From NCBI GenBank assembly GCA_025928155.1, contig JAICKC010000006.1:1-64000 (forward strand): 64,000 nt of DNA. The letters are read 5' to 3'. The translations under genes and the position numbers were made by a program. Shown here piece after piece: positions 17,801 through 26,439 of the stretch (its first letter is position 1; each line of letters starts with the position of its first letter). Below the pieces are notes generated by a model. The model saw nothing but the letters and a program-made list of their open reading frames with translations. It did no database searches and had not been told where the DNA came from. The DNA comes from Candidatus Saccharimonadota bacterium (lineage in GTDB: Bacteria; Patescibacteriota; Saccharimonadia; Saccharimonadales; UBA4665).

Positions 17801-19172
17801 CGATAACGTGAGCGTAGCCGGCTACAAGATTTACCGCAACGGCACTCAGGTCGGTATCGCCACTACTACGGACTATCAGGATTCCGGCCTAAGTCCGAAC
17901 ACTCCCTACAGCTATACTGTTTCGGCCTACGATTTTGCTGGTAACGAATCAGCCCAATCTACTGGAGCCACGGCTACCACGACCAATCCTGATACCACAC
18001 CGCCCAGTACTCCAACTGGTCTCGCTGCTACGGCTATTTCGTCGGGTGAAATCGACCTCAGCTGGTCGGCTGCTACCGACAGCGTCGGCGTAACCGGCTA
18101 CAAAGTTTACCGTGGCGGCGTGCTTGTAGGCACCACAGCCAACCTCAACTACAAAGACATGGGCTTAAGCGCGGGTACCACTTATAGCTACACAGTTAGC
18201 GCCGTTGACGCCGCTGGCAACGAATCAGCTCAATCAAGCACTGCAGGCGCCACCACACAGAGCCCCGACACTACGCCACCCACCGTACCAACCGGCCTGA
18301 CTGTCACGGCAACCACCAGCTCCACAGTAGGCCTGTCCTGGCTGCCGAGTACTGACAACGTAGGTGTCAGTAGCTACAAAGTCTACCGCAATGGCAACCT
18401 TGTGAGCGCGGTCGGTACGACCACCTTCACCGACACCGGCCTGACCCCAGGTAGCACCTACACCTACACCGTGAGCGCCTACGATGGATCGGGCAACGAA
18501 TCAGCCCAATCCACGCCAGCAACAGCCACGACAGGCTCGACCACGGTGACTACTCCCACGTTTGTGCAGCTAAATAGCACTACTCCTCAGACGGCTCAGA
18601 CATCAGTACCGGTGGCTTACAATCAGGCCCAGACTGCTGGTAACCTGAATATCGTAGTGATCGGTTTCTACAGCAGCACTGGCACGATAAGCTCCGTGAC
18701 GGACTCAGCCGGTAACGTCTACACGCTGGCGGCGCCGCTCACGAGGCAAAACGCGACCAGCCAGGCGATTTACTACGCTAAAAACATTAAGTCAGCTGCA
18801 GCGGGCACCAACACGGTAACGGTAACTTTCTCAGGTTCGGTACCGTATCCGGATATCCGTATCGCCGAATATGCTGGCCTTGATACCGCTAACCCATTCG
18901 ACGTTACTAGCTCGGCTGCGGGCTATCCTACCACGGCCACTAGCGGCAACGTGACAACCACGAAACCGGTAGAGCTGCTATTTGGTGCCGGCACCACTGC
19001 TGGTACGTTTACAGCCGCTGGGAGCGGGTATACTCTGCGGATAATCACCAGCCCCGATGCTGATATCGTGGAAGACCAGGTGGTGGCATCGACCGGCACT
19101 TACGCGGCCACTGCGGCGCAGAGCAGTGACGAAGTGATGCAAGTCGTAGCCTTCAAAGCTGCTGGCCAGTAG
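14829..19172 (+). CDS. Giant secreted FN3 / apiosidase-like (DUF4038) surface protein
   Basis: 1447 residues. Signal segment about 20-42. Order: a beta-domain at 42-248; three FN3 domains (252-342, 343-433, 434-526), each opening with PDTTPP and containing STDNVGV.GY.VYR; a DUF4038/GH140 (apiosidase-like) barrel at about 529-870; a collagen-binding-2-like domain to about 955; three more FN3 domains (959-1235); and a second copy of the first beta-domain (1240-1446). In the barrel, IVWITGNDYG holds the expected Asp and MPVYLQEANYE the expected Glu. GTG 14829 is the longest start; ATG 14847 is an alternative. It probably trims plant- or microbe-derived polysaccharide at the cell surface. Confidence 0.85.
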   Translation: MRFNEAMKQLYGVHLQVFKGAILTSVSAVLISSLLLGGTARAAGPTFVQVVAAQPQTNQSAVTVKFTKAQVAGDTNVLAIGTADTTSNITGVTDSAGNSYAVATPMTRGSSQSQAIYYAKNIAAAVANTNTVTVTFNTPARYVDLRAAEYSGLDASSPLDKSASATGSSSSASTPSVTTTYGNELVFGAGDTSGTFSNSGSGFTKRIITNPDSDIVEDKVVSTVGSYNAVATQSGAWVMQVATFKAAGSTPDTTPPSVPTGLNGNAASQTQVSLSWNASTDNVGVTGYKVYRNGTQVATTTTTSYQDTGLAPGTTYSYSVAAYDAAGNTSAPVTAINVTTLAPDTTPPSAPANLNATPVSTSEIDLSWSASTDNVGVTGYKVYRQGSLVGTSASLSYNDKSLAAGTTYSYTVSAVDAAGNESAQSSAMIATTEAPDTTPPTVPTGLSVGGATTSQLTLNWAGSIDNVGVAGYHVFRGGTQIASTTSTTYQDTGLTANTPYLYTVSAFDAAGNESAQSSAASGTTQQQTGPNFPFVASVSANHRYLLDQFGHPFLMVGDSPHSLTANLTEPQADTYFANRQSHGVNAAWMQALVDGYTGGRSNGATYDGILPFTTPNDFSTPNPAYFQRLSDMVNLAAQHGVTVFLDPMDTAGWQSQYESNGATKDYNYGVYLGTLFKNAPNIVWITGNDYGMWWNATDDNDVTSIAKGIASVDTHHLQTVQLNGTISSSLDDSNWTPIISMNGAYTYYPTYDEVLHAYNQMPTMPVYLQEANYEFENNTNASYPTTNESLRRQSWWTITSGGVAGQMYGNSYTWDTSDWPTEQAHLDTPGVIQMQYWASLLEGHEWYNLTPDQTHTFLTAGMGTYDPAQDDVLQSDYATAAITSDGAFGLVYVPAARTVTVNLSKLSGAVTARWFDPSNNTYQPISGSPFAAGSSSQQFTTPGVNADGNNDWVLVLDGTTGPDTTAPSAPTNLTATGTSGSTASLSWNASTDNVSVAGYKIYRNGTQVGIATTTDYQDSGLSPNTPYSYTVSAYDFAGNESAQSTGATATTTNPDTTPPSTPTGLAATAISSGEIDLSWSAATDSVGVTGYKVYRGGVLVGTTANLNYKDMGLSAGTTYSYTVSAVDAAGNESAQSSTAGATTQSPDTTPPTVPTGLTVTATTSSTVGLSWLPSTDNVGVSSYKVYRNGNLVSAVGTTTFTDTGLTPGSTYTYTVSAYDGSGNESAQSTPATATTGSTTVTTPTFVQLNSTTPQTAQTSVPVAYNQAQTAGNLNIVVIGFYSSTGTISSVTDSAGNVYTLAAPLTRQNATSQAIYYAKNIKSAAAGTNTVTVTFSGSVPYPDIRIAEYAGLDTANPFDVTSSAAGYPTTATSGNVTTTKPVELLFGAGTTAGTFTAAGSGYTLRIITSPDADIVEDQVVASTGTYAATAAQSSDEVMQVVAFKAAGQ

Positions 19173-19182
19173 AACGCAGCTG

Positions 19183-19818
19183 TTACCACAGCGCTTCTTG
19201 GATCTTGTCGCGGCGAATCAAAAAATGCTGATGATCGTAGGTTACGAACCCCTCAGCACGCAAAGTGCGGAGTGTAGCAGTGGTAGTCTCCCTGGTTAGC
19301 CCCACTAGATCGGCAATGTCCTGGTGGGTGAGCGGCAGAGATACCTCAATGTGCTGGCCGCTATGGCGTCCCTTGAAGCGGTCGGCGATAAACGCCAGCG
19401 TGTGCAAGATCTTCTCGCGGGCTTTTGGTTTGGCGACAGCACCAACGCGGTAGTGCAAGTCGGCCAACTTGTGAGTAATGTCAGTGTATACCTCAAGCAG
19501 TGCGTTCGGATTAGTGCGCAGAAAGGTTAATAGCCGCCGCCGACTTACCACATACACCTCGCTGTCCACGAACGCGCTGTAGAAGAACCCTGATCTTGTT
19601 TCTGTTTCGAGCGGTGCCGAGGCAGGGAAGAGCTCGCCTTCCGACACAATCCATATCAGCTGCTGGTTGCCATCGAGAGAAATGTCGTAGCATCGCACCG
19701 CTCCCGTCTTAACGATGTACGCTTGGCGCAAGTCATCTTCTTGCTGCACCAGTAACTCATCCTTATGGAGTTTGCGCACAGGAGTGGTAGTCAAAAATGC
19801 CTCAAATGGTAGTTGCAT
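19183..19818 (-). CDS. Crp/Fnr-family transcriptional regulator
   Basis: 211 residues. N-terminal cyclic-nucleotide-binding-type beta-roll (RKLHKDELLVQQEDDLRQAY...GAVRCYDIS...GELFPASAP), a long dimerisation helix, then a winged helix with LTHQDIADLVGLTRETTTAT as recognition helix. The usual cAMP-contact residues are not obvious and no Fe-S cysteines are present, so the signal is unknown. ATG 19818 gives the usual family length and has TATACT 8 nt upstream, which suggests a leaderless message. An in-frame ATG at 19905 would add 29 residues. It ends 10 bp from the convergent giant gene. Confidence 0.85.
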   Translation of the reverse strand: MQLPFEAFLTTTPVRKLHKDELLVQQEDDLRQAYIVKTGAVRCYDISLDGNQQLIWIVSEGELFPASAPLETETRSGFFYSAFVDSEVYVVSRRRLLTFLRTNPNALLEVYTDITHKLADLHYRVGAVAKPKAREKILHTLAFIADRFKGRHSGQHIEVSLPLTHQDIADLVGLTRETTTATLRTLRAEGFVTYDHQHFLIRRDKIQEALW

Positions 19819-19977
19819 GGTGGGCAAGTATACGCGTAATTTTGGGCTTGTACAGTGCGTGAGTTCGTAGAAATCGACTGCGGACAGAGGCAGGGTGAGG
19901 TACATTTTTCACAGACTGCCAGGGCCATGCGGGGGTAGAGTAAACAGGTACTTTTTGTAAACGGAGGTGCTTGCATC

Positions 19978-20439
19978 ATGAAACTAAAGCGAACGATTTT
20001 CTGGTCTCTCAATTTTTTAGTCCTGAGTATGTTCTCGTTGTATGCGGCGAGCAGCATGTTGGGATTCGGTACTCACAAAGCGTACGCTGCCGCATTGAAC
20101 AACAATAACTTTTACCAACAGAGCAAACACTTCGTTGTGGTGCACGGCGAGCACAACGGCAACCCCGATCCGGGCGGTGCTGGCATGACGTCAAACGGCC
20201 AAGAAATCTGCTCACTCACGCCAACGCAGGAGCAGCAACTGGATGCATTTTTTGACGTCCAGACCGATACTATTAAAGTTAGCGATGGTACCGACGTACA
20301 AGTGGCGGTCGTGAGCGGCCAGTCGCTGACCAAGGAGCAGCTACTGCGGTTCTTGCGCGTAACCGACCAATCGCTGCATTGTCACGTAATAGGCACGGCA
20401 CACGTCTTCTTCCTGCCGGTCTTGCCACAGATAAGCTAA
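19978..20439 (+). CDS. Small secreted protein, unknown function
   Basis: 153 residues with a clear signal peptide (1-37, ending HKAYAAA) and GGAGGTG 8 nt before ATG 19978. The mature part has no membrane segment and two Cys (ICSLT and LHCHV) that could pair. It lies 24 bp upstream of the GT2 synthase and probably shares its transcript, so it may accompany polysaccharide export. No family recognised. Confidence 0.65.
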   Translation: MKLKRTIFWSLNFLVLSMFSLYAASSMLGFGTHKAYAAALNNNNFYQQSKHFVVVHGEHNGNPDPGGAGMTSNGQEICSLTPTQEQQLDAFFDVQTDTIKVSDGTDVQVAVVSGQSLTKEQLLRFLRVTDQSLHCHVIGTAHVFFLPVLPQIS

Positions 20440-20463
20440 CCAGGGTAATGGCGGAACAACGCA

Positions 20464-21921
20464 TTGAATACCATAGTCACCAAATCTGCGTACCTTGATA
20501 TTACGCCGAAAACCCGCGCAGGTGGGGTGGCGCTTCTGGAGCAAAATCGTGCTGCTATGATGCACTGGAGCGAAGCGGAAACCGCTCAGCCGCGGGCGAC
20601 GCCTGTTGCTCCGGCGCACACGGTGTACGCCAGCAAAGGTCGGATTTTCGTGGAGCGCATGATGTACTTTTCGCTCTTTGTCGTGCTCGGCGCTTCGGTG
20701 TATGTTTTTACGCAACAGCACGCCTGGGGCGGTAAGATTTGGGAAGTTTACAACCGCGTCTATTTCCTGATGCTCCTGGGGTACACGTGGTTTATTTTTG
20801 CGCTGCTGCTTGTGGGCGAGCGGCGCAAACGGCGGGGGCAGATCTATCCGCTCGAAGGCGCCCAAGCAGTGCAAAATGCCAAAATCGCGGTGATCGTACC
20901 GAGCTATAACGAATCGGCCGAGCTGTTGTATAAAGCCATTCGTTCGGTTATTCTGGCGGATGGCAACAAAGAGATTATGGTCGTGGATGATGGCTCAAAA
21001 GACGAGCGCGGCAAGCAGCTCATGCGGGCATTCGCACGGAAATTTAACGTGAAGCTACACTTTTTTGAGCACAACCGTGGCAAGCGACACGCCTTGCACT
21101 ACGCGGTCACAAATATGATTAACGATGCCGATTTTGTAGTGACTATCGACAGTGATACTGTGCTTGACCGCCACGCCTTTACGCGGCTCATCGCACCGTT
21201 TGCCGACCCACGCGTCGGCGCAGTCACCGGCGATGTGCAGTTACTGAACGAAAAGAAAAACTGGCTGACGCGCATGGTCGGCGCATACTACTGGATCGGT
21301 CTGCACATCTACAAAGAAGCGCAGTCGTCGCTCGGTATGGTGGTGTGTTGCAGCGGCTGTCTTTCGTCGTACCGCGCGAAACCACTGAGAGGCATTATCG
21401 ACGAGTTCGCCGGCCAGACTTTCTTCGGCGAACCTTGCACGCACTCTGAAGACCGGCATCTGACTAACCTCATGCTTAAAAACAAGTGGCGGGTTATGTT
21501 CGCGCCGGACGCTGTGAGCTATACCGAAACGCCCTCCACAGTCCGCGGGTTTCTGAAGCAACAACAACGCTGGAAGCGCGGCTACGTGCGGGAATCCATT
21601 TATACGTTGACGTATGCGTGGCGCGTCCGTCCATTACTGTTTTTGGAAATTCTGTTGTGGGAGCTTACCATCCCGTTCTTTTCGTTTGGCTTGATGCTGG
21701 CGCTCATGCTCACCATCATCACCAACCCGATGTTTTTTGTGCATAGTGTGCTGCCGGCATGGCTCACCTTTATGGTGGTGCGCTACCTGCCGATGTTTTT
21801 CTACGGGAAGCGCAAGATTCCGGGACTGCTAGTGTATATGCTTTTCTACGACGTATTCCTGTACTGGCAGAGCATTTACGCTCTGTTTACGGTGCGTAAT
21901 AAAAGCTGGATTACACGCTAA
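20464..21921 (+). CDS. GT2 processive glycosyltransferase (hyaluronan-synthase/NodC-like)
   Basis: 485 residues. Two N-terminal membrane helices (about 62-82, 95-118), a cytosolic GT-A domain, then C-terminal helices (about 395-480). GT2 motifs are complete: VPSYNES, VVDDGS (UDP binding), TIDSDT (DxD), HSEDRHLT (catalytic ED) and KQQQRWKRG (QxxRW, processive synthases). It most likely polymerises and extrudes a surface polysaccharide from UDP-sugars. The next gene makes a UDP-uronic acid, so an HexNAc/uronate polymer is plausible. Start is TTG 20464 by frame; ATG 20557 is possible but lacks a ribosome-binding site. Confidence 0.88.
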   Translation: MNTIVTKSAYLDITPKTRAGGVALLEQNRAAMMHWSEAETAQPRATPVAPAHTVYASKGRIFVERMMYFSLFVVLGASVYVFTQQHAWGGKIWEVYNRVYFLMLLGYTWFIFALLLVGERRKRRGQIYPLEGAQAVQNAKIAVIVPSYNESAELLYKAIRSVILADGNKEIMVVDDGSKDERGKQLMRAFARKFNVKLHFFEHNRGKRHALHYAVTNMINDADFVVTIDSDTVLDRHAFTRLIAPFADPRVGAVTGDVQLLNEKKNWLTRMVGAYYWIGLHIYKEAQSSLGMVVCCSGCLSSYRAKPLRGIIDEFAGQTFFGEPCTHSEDRHLTNLMLKNKWRVMFAPDAVSYTETPSTVRGFLKQQQRWKRGYVRESIYTLTYAWRVRPLLFLEILLWELTIPFFSFGLMLALMLTIITNPMFFVHSVLPAWLTFMVVRYLPMFFYGKRKIPGLLVYMLFYDVFLYWQSIYALFTVRNKSWITR

Positions 21922-21979
21922 CAGTGACACCTTTTTGATAAAAACGAACATTAATGCTCAAACGATGTATACTGAAGGC

Positions 21980-23305
21980 ATGAAAACAACTGAAGACCGG
22001 AGTTCTATGTCGGCCATGCGTCAATCCACGGATACTTTACGGGTGGGCGTAGTTGGTCTGGGTTATGTAGGCGTACCGCTCGTTAATCTTGCCGCCCGGA
22101 AACAACACCCGGTAGTGGGTATTGACGTTGACACCAAAAAAATCGCCAGCCTGAACACAGGTGCATATAAAGGTACCGAGTTATATATCCAGCCCGAATA
22201 TCTGCACAAACAGCAGGTCAGCGTAGGTGTGGATTTTTCGGCGCTGAGGGCAGTAGACGTTATCGTGATCTGCGTACCAACGCCGGTTACCAAAGATTTT
22301 CACCCTAACCTTGAGCCCGTTAAGAATGCCTGCAAAGCCATAGCTCCCCACCTGCAAAAAGGCCAGCTGGTGGTGCTCGAATCTACCGTCAATCCTGGCG
22401 TGACGCGCAGTATAGTCGTACCACTGCTGGAGCACGCTGGGTTGCAGGCAGGCAGAGACTTTTCTGTCGCCCACTGTCCGGAGCGTATTAATCCGGGTGA
22501 CACCAAGTGGAATGTAAGCAACATTCCGCGGGTTGTCGGTGGTCTTAACCAGCAAAGTCTGGAGCTGGCACAGCAGTTCTATGCGTCCGTCCTTGATGCG
22601 CCGCTTAAACCCATGCAAACGCTCGAAGAAGCCGAAGCCGTCAAGATAGTCGAAAACTCGTTCCGTGATATAAACATCGCGTTCGTGAATGAACTGGCGC
22701 GATCGTTTACGCGCCTCAACATTGACGTCGTGAATGTCATAGAGGGCGCCAGTACCAAACCATTCTCGTTCTTGGCACATTATCCTGGCATGGGCGTCGG
22801 AGGCCACTGTATACCGGTCGATCCATATTACCTTATCGAGCAGGCGCGGGCCAACGGCTTCTACCACGATTTCCTGTCATTAGCGCGACGTATTAATAAT
22901 GACATGCCATCGTTTTTGTTTGACCGGCTGGGGGTAGCACTGAACGAGCATAAACTGCCGGTCAACGGCACGCCTGTCGCATTGCTCGGTTTGTCATACA
23001 AACCAGGCGTCGGCGATACGCGTGAAAGTCCGGCGCTGGTACTGCTCGAAAAACTGCAGAGCGCCGGCGCGGACCTGCATATCTTCGATCCCTATATACC
23101 GGAACGTTCCACAGGCACATCACTCAACTCCGCACTCAAGGGCGCCAAAGTACTGGTGCTGGCAACAGCACATCCCGAATTTGGTGCGCTCGACTTTATG
23201 GCGCTCAAACAAGATGGTCTCGAAATAGTCGTGGATGGCCGCAACTTTTTCGATAAGTCGGCTGTGCAGGCTGCCGGCCTCACTTACGTCGGCGTCGGCC
23301 GTTAG
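21980..23305 (+). CDS. UDP-N-acetyl-hexosamine 6-dehydrogenase (WbpA/TviB-like)
   Basis: 441 residues. Rossmann motif VGLGYVGVPLVNLAA, VPTPVTKDFHPNL, ESTVNPGVTR, and the catalytic block MGVGGHCIPVDPYYL with the nucleophilic Cys. LSYKPGVGDTRESPAL opens the C-terminal UDP-binding domain. GGHCIPVDPYYL fits the nucleotide-sugar dehydrogenases that oxidise UDP-GlcNAc/ManNAc/GalNAc rather than UDP-glucose. It supplies a uronic acid donor, probably for the synthase 58 bp upstream. ATG 21980 has TATACT 6-7 nt upstream (leaderless); ATG 22007 with GGAG is an alternative. Confidence 0.88.
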   Translation: MKTTEDRSSMSAMRQSTDTLRVGVVGLGYVGVPLVNLAARKQHPVVGIDVDTKKIASLNTGAYKGTELYIQPEYLHKQQVSVGVDFSALRAVDVIVICVPTPVTKDFHPNLEPVKNACKAIAPHLQKGQLVVLESTVNPGVTRSIVVPLLEHAGLQAGRDFSVAHCPERINPGDTKWNVSNIPRVVGGLNQQSLELAQQFYASVLDAPLKPMQTLEEAEAVKIVENSFRDINIAFVNELARSFTRLNIDVVNVIEGASTKPFSFLAHYPGMGVGGHCIPVDPYYLIEQARANGFYHDFLSLARRINNDMPSFLFDRLGVALNEHKLPVNGTPVALLGLSYKPGVGDTRESPALVLLEKLQSAGADLHIFDPYIPERSTGTSLNSALKGAKVLVLATAHPEFGALDFMALKQDGLEIVVDGRNFFDKSAVQAAGLTYVGVGR

Positions 23306-23323
23306 TCCGAGCCCCCTAACCAC

Positions 23324-24352
23324 CTACTTGAAGTAAAGATACGTAAAGTTGCTGCCGTTAACCCACATTTCGCTGTAGTGGCCGTGTAGGTCGTAATTGT
23401 ACTGGCTGACGTAAATCATGCTGCCGCTGACCTTTTCGACCCACATAGCATGGCCGTAGTAACCACGCATAGAAATCGCCACCGAGTGCACACGGGGCGC
23501 CCGGCTGGTCGGGATGCCAGCACGGCGGGCGTCACTAGGCCATTCGTTGGCGTTGCCCACACCACCCCAATACGGCATGCTGCCATACGTTTGATAAACT
23601 TTCCAGGCTGCGTAGCTGACGCATTCGCGGTTGTACATACCCCAAGTGTCTAAAGTACTATCTTGCCGTATCGTGTCCCACCTCGCTGGATAGCCGCCGT
23701 GGTTCGTGTCGCCAGCTACTATCGAGCCGTTCAGCTGGCGGTTGGCGGTCAGCTGGGCTGCCTGCCATTGCTCGATCTGCTGCCGCTGCGCTGCATTGAA
23801 GCTGGCGAGCGCCGCTGCCGACGTCTCTGCGCTGATCACGGGCACCGGTTTGTCGTCAGCCGGTTTTATGATGGAGTTTACAGTTTGTCCCCTCGTTATC
23901 GGCCGGGCGACTTTGCCGGGCATGCGGACGGTAAACATAACGGCGCTGCTCATGGTACGCAGAGTAAATAGAATGCCGCTGCCAATTCCTCGGGCTGTGA
24001 GTGCGATGCCTTTCCCTATACCGCCGACCACAGCCGTGCTGCCATGGACGGCCGTCTTGCCGCTCTGAACGGTTGCAGCCGTTACCGATCGGCAGCTGTC
24101 GTACAGAGCGCTACCCGCCAAAAGCGTGACGCGCTGAGTTCCGTTCGCGAGGGCAGACATTTCAACCGTTACAACGTTGGGGCTGTCCGATGCACTCGCG
24201 CCCAGATCATGGCTAGCCGAGGGGTGCTCAAGCACGGTACCCGACCCAATAGCTGTCACAAGAGCTGAGACAGATAGCAAGAAAGCAACAGTCAGGATAC
24301 TGGCCAAAAGGTAGCGAAATCGATAGAAGAATAGGCTCGTTTGTTGATACAT
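23324..24352 (-). CDS. Membrane-anchored CHAP-domain peptidoglycan hydrolase
   Basis: 342 residues. One N-terminal membrane helix (about 10-33), a long linker with small-residue hydrophobic stretches, and a C-terminal CHAP domain (about 205-342). Catalytic Cys is in RECVSYAAWK (about residue 243), His in YYGHAMWVE (about 299), and the third polar residue in SQYNYD. CHAP enzymes cut peptidoglycan amide or peptide bonds; at the surface of an epibiont it could remodel its own wall or act on a host wall. GAGG 5 nt before ATG 24352 decides the start. It converges with the UDP-sugar dehydrogenase. Confidence 0.87.
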   Translation of the reverse strand: MYQQTSLFFYRFRYLLASILTVAFLLSVSALVTAIGSGTVLEHPSASHDLGASASDSPNVVTVEMSALANGTQRVTLLAGSALYDSCRSVTAATVQSGKTAVHGSTAVVGGIGKGIALTARGIGSGILFTLRTMSSAVMFTVRMPGKVARPITRGQTVNSIIKPADDKPVPVISAETSAAALASFNAAQRQQIEQWQAAQLTANRQLNGSIVAGDTNHGGYPARWDTIRQDSTLDTWGMYNRECVSYAAWKVYQTYGSMPYWGGVGNANEWPSDARRAGIPTSRAPRVHSVAISMRGYYGHAMWVEKVSGSMIYVSQYNYDLHGHYSEMWVNGSNFTYLYFK

Positions 24353-24390
24353 CCGTTCCTCACTTTCGGAGAACAACTCGTAAAGAGTAA

Positions 24391-24396
24391 ATTATA
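24391..24396 (-). promoter_or_regulatory. -10 box for the CHAP gene
   Basis: TATAAT on the minus strand, 38 nt before the start codon; a weak -35 (GTGCAA) sits 17 nt further upstream. This leaves a 5' leader with a good ribosome-binding site. Confidence 0.6.
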
Positions 24397-24516
24397 CACC
24401 TAATTTGTTAAGTTTGCACCCATAAGGTGTAATAAATAAGGTTCTCCGTTGGGCTTGACGTTACTTCATTTTTCTGGCCACGCTTCGTGTGCCTGTCTCC
24501 CACCAGAAACCACAGA

Positions 24517-25256
24517 CTACCGAGCAAATGGAAACAATAACCGCTGTGCCCACGCGGGAAGCCACCAATTCCATTGATCGAGTAACGCCATCAAGGCAGG
24601 GAGCAGTATAGATCGCACGATGATGGCGTCCAGCAAGATACCGACAGCGAGACCGGTGGCGAAAATCTTTACATCATTATCGGGCGTGGATGCAAGAGCT
24701 ACGAACGCGAAGATGAGAATGAGGGCCGCACTGGTAACGAGCCGTCCGGTGCGGGCGAGGCCGTGTACGATCGCTTGCTTGGTCGATTGGGTTTCATCGT
24801 ATGCTTCCCGAATGCGAGACAAGATGAATACCTCGTAGTCCATTGATAGCCCAAACAGAAACGCGAAGACAGTAAGGGGTACAAAGTCGGTGATTGCCCC
24901 AGTGGCGGAAACCCCCCAAATCGTCTTTGAGCCGTACCCATCTTGCCAGATCAGCACAAGCGCGCCGAAAGTGGCGCCGACAGATAACAAGTTTAGTACG
25001 ACCGCTTTCAGGGCTAAGACTAGGGACCTAAATGCGCGCGCAAGGAAAATGAATGTGAAGAGTGCAATGATGCTCAACTGTAGCGGCTAAGGATTTTTTG
25101 GTTGGTAATGTAGCCTGGTTGGCCCGGCAATGAGAACTGTTGTGATAGCCTGCCTGTCACATGGCTAACACTCATGAACGCTGCGGCAAGGGTCATTAGC
25201 CAGCAGACACCAATTGCCAGGCGGTGCTTCATCACTAGCCGCGCTATGAATTCCAT
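24517..25256 (-). pseudogene. MMPL/RND-family exporter, internal deletion and frameshift
   Basis: The N-terminal 60 codons (25256-25074) carry the first membrane helix (HRLAIGVCWLMTLAAAFMSV) and the start of the first periplasmic domain (LPGQPGYITNQ). They then stop, and a second frame (25077-24517, 186 residues) continues from the last membrane bundle: ARAFRSLVLALKAVVLN, GLSMDYEVFILSRIREAY (the MMPL FGLSMDY signature) and the C-terminal helices. Intact family members have about 700 residues, so roughly 450 are missing and the halves are out of frame. A MarR gene is divergent. It is probably a dead drug/lipid exporter. Confidence 0.85.
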
Positions 25257-25303
25257 CGGACTCTCTCCTCACGAGCAGCGTTCAATACGAGTTCGTTATT
25301 CAT
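25244..25303 (-). CDS. Putative 19-residue leader peptide overlapping MMPL start
   Basis: ATG 25303 is preceded by a near-perfect AAAGGAGG at 5 nt. The frame (MNNELVLNAAREERVRWNS) ends 12 nt inside the MMPL gene, whose own ATG lies within it. Such an overlap fits translational coupling of the exporter to a short leader. Confidence 0.4.
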   Translation of the reverse strand: MNNELVLNAAREERVRWNS

Positions 25304-25404
25304 GTAACCTCCTTTATTTTGTAAAATGTTACGTAGTATGATCATGGCAGGGATTTCTCCTTTTACCGTACTCAACTATTGCAATGGAGATGTGTATAGC
25401 TTAG

Positions 25405-25420
25405 TGTAAGTATACTTACA
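25405..25420. promoter_or_regulatory. MarR operator: perfect 16-bp palindrome
   Basis: TGTAAGTATACTTACA reads the same on both strands, and contains the candidate -10 (TATACT) of the MarR gene that starts 16 bp downstream. Its size and place fit autoregulation; the divergent exporter start lies 100 bp on the other side. Confidence 0.75.
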
Positions 25421-25435
25421 ATTACAAGAGCAATT

Positions 25436-25903
25436 ATGAAGATTACGAATGACGGAGTCCAGAATATACCCGGCTTCCTGTTATGGCAGGCGGCAAAACT
25501 CTGGCAACATAAGTTGACGGTAGCTCTCAAGCCATATGGGTTAACCGCCACGCAGTTCGTAATACTAGCGAACATCGTCAGGCTTAACTCGGTTGAGAGC
25601 GAAGTTACCCAGATCAAGCTGTCACATGCTACGAAGATTGATGCGATGACCACGTCGCAAGTGTTACTTACCCTTGAGCATAAAAGACTCGTAAAGCGGG
25701 CTGCCATTGTGACAAACAAACGGGCATACGCGGTTGTGACAACTCGTCAGGGTGCAAAGCTTGCCGAGCAAGCCTTAGAAGTAGTGGCCGCAATGCAACA
25801 AGAGTTTTTTGCTGGAGTAGAAAAGGGTCAAGGCCTGCATATACTCACGGAGGCTCTGCGACAACTAATTGTGGATACTGGCGAACAGAAAGAGCCTAGG
25901 TAG
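25436..25903 (+). CDS. MarR-family transcriptional regulator
   Basis: 155 residues with the MarR winged-helix order: LTATQFVILANIV, a recognition region (TQIKLSHATKIDAMTTSQVLLTL), and the wing (KRAAIVTNKRAYAVVTT). It is divergent from the decayed MMPL exporter and has a perfect palindrome in its promoter, the usual layout of a drug- or phenol-responsive repressor. Its former target appears to be broken, so it may now control only itself or other sites. Confidence 0.85.
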   Translation: MKITNDGVQNIPGFLLWQAAKLWQHKLTVALKPYGLTATQFVILANIVRLNSVESEVTQIKLSHATKIDAMTTSQVLLTLEHKRLVKRAAIVTNKRAYAVVTTRQGAKLAEQALEVVAAMQQEFFAGVEKGQGLHILTEALRQLIVDTGEQKEPR

Positions 25904-25959
25904 TCTTTTGTACTCCATAAAGCTTATACAAATTATCCGGCGGCTCTATACTACATAGC

Positions 25960-26439
25960 ATGCCAAGGTTTACTTGTATGGCTGCCATTGATGAGAAGCG
26001 TGGGCTTGCGGATAACCGCGGCATACCATGGTACGGCAAACTTCCTACCGATATTAAGCACTATCATGCAGAAGTTGATGGCGGGGTCATCCTAATGGGT
26101 TATGGCACGTACGTGGAGCTATCAAAACCGTTGCCTGGACGAAATCTGGTGGCGAGCGGCAAGGCCGAGCAGCTGCGTCCAGGTTTTGAATTAGTGGCAG
26201 ACGCCCGAGAATTTTTAAAAAATACCCAAGACAATGTATGGGTGTTCGGAGGCGCTGGGCTTTTTGCGTCGACGTTTGATTTAGTAACAGATCTGCGTCT
26301 GACCCAGCTGGAAGGCGACTTTCACTGCACCAAGTTTTTCCCGGAGTTTCACCGCATGTTTATACTAACTAGCCAGAGCGAGTCCATCACTGAAAACGGT
26401 ATCACCTTTCGATTTGAGACTTGGCAGAGAAGGCCTTGA
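25960..26439 (+). CDS. folA: Dihydrofolate reductase
   Basis: 159 residues, the usual length. MAAIDEKRGLADNRGIPWYGKLPTDIKHY contains the NADPH loop, the Trp of the Met20 loop and the catalytic Asp (PTDIKHY). VILMGYGTYVEL and PLPGRNLVAS match the second and third conserved blocks, and WVFGGAGLFAS matches the GGxxxY/F motif. It reduces dihydrofolate to tetrahydrofolate with NADPH, feeding the FolD enzyme encoded near 46 kb. Its last 38 bp overlap the convergent DNPH1-like gene. Confidence 0.9.
   Translation: MPRFTCMAAIDEKRGLADNRGIPWYGKLPTDIKHYHAEVDGGVILMGYGTYVELSKPLPGRNLVASGKAEQLRPGFELVADAREFLKNTQDNVWVFGGAGLFASTFDLVTDLRLTQLEGDFHCTKFFPEFHRMFILTSQSESITENGITFRFETWQRRP

Noticed and set aside
15580-18540. 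FN3 repeats as a DNA-level tandem repeat or mobile element
   Set aside because: Similarity is explained by protein domain duplication; the DNA copies have diverged at third positions.
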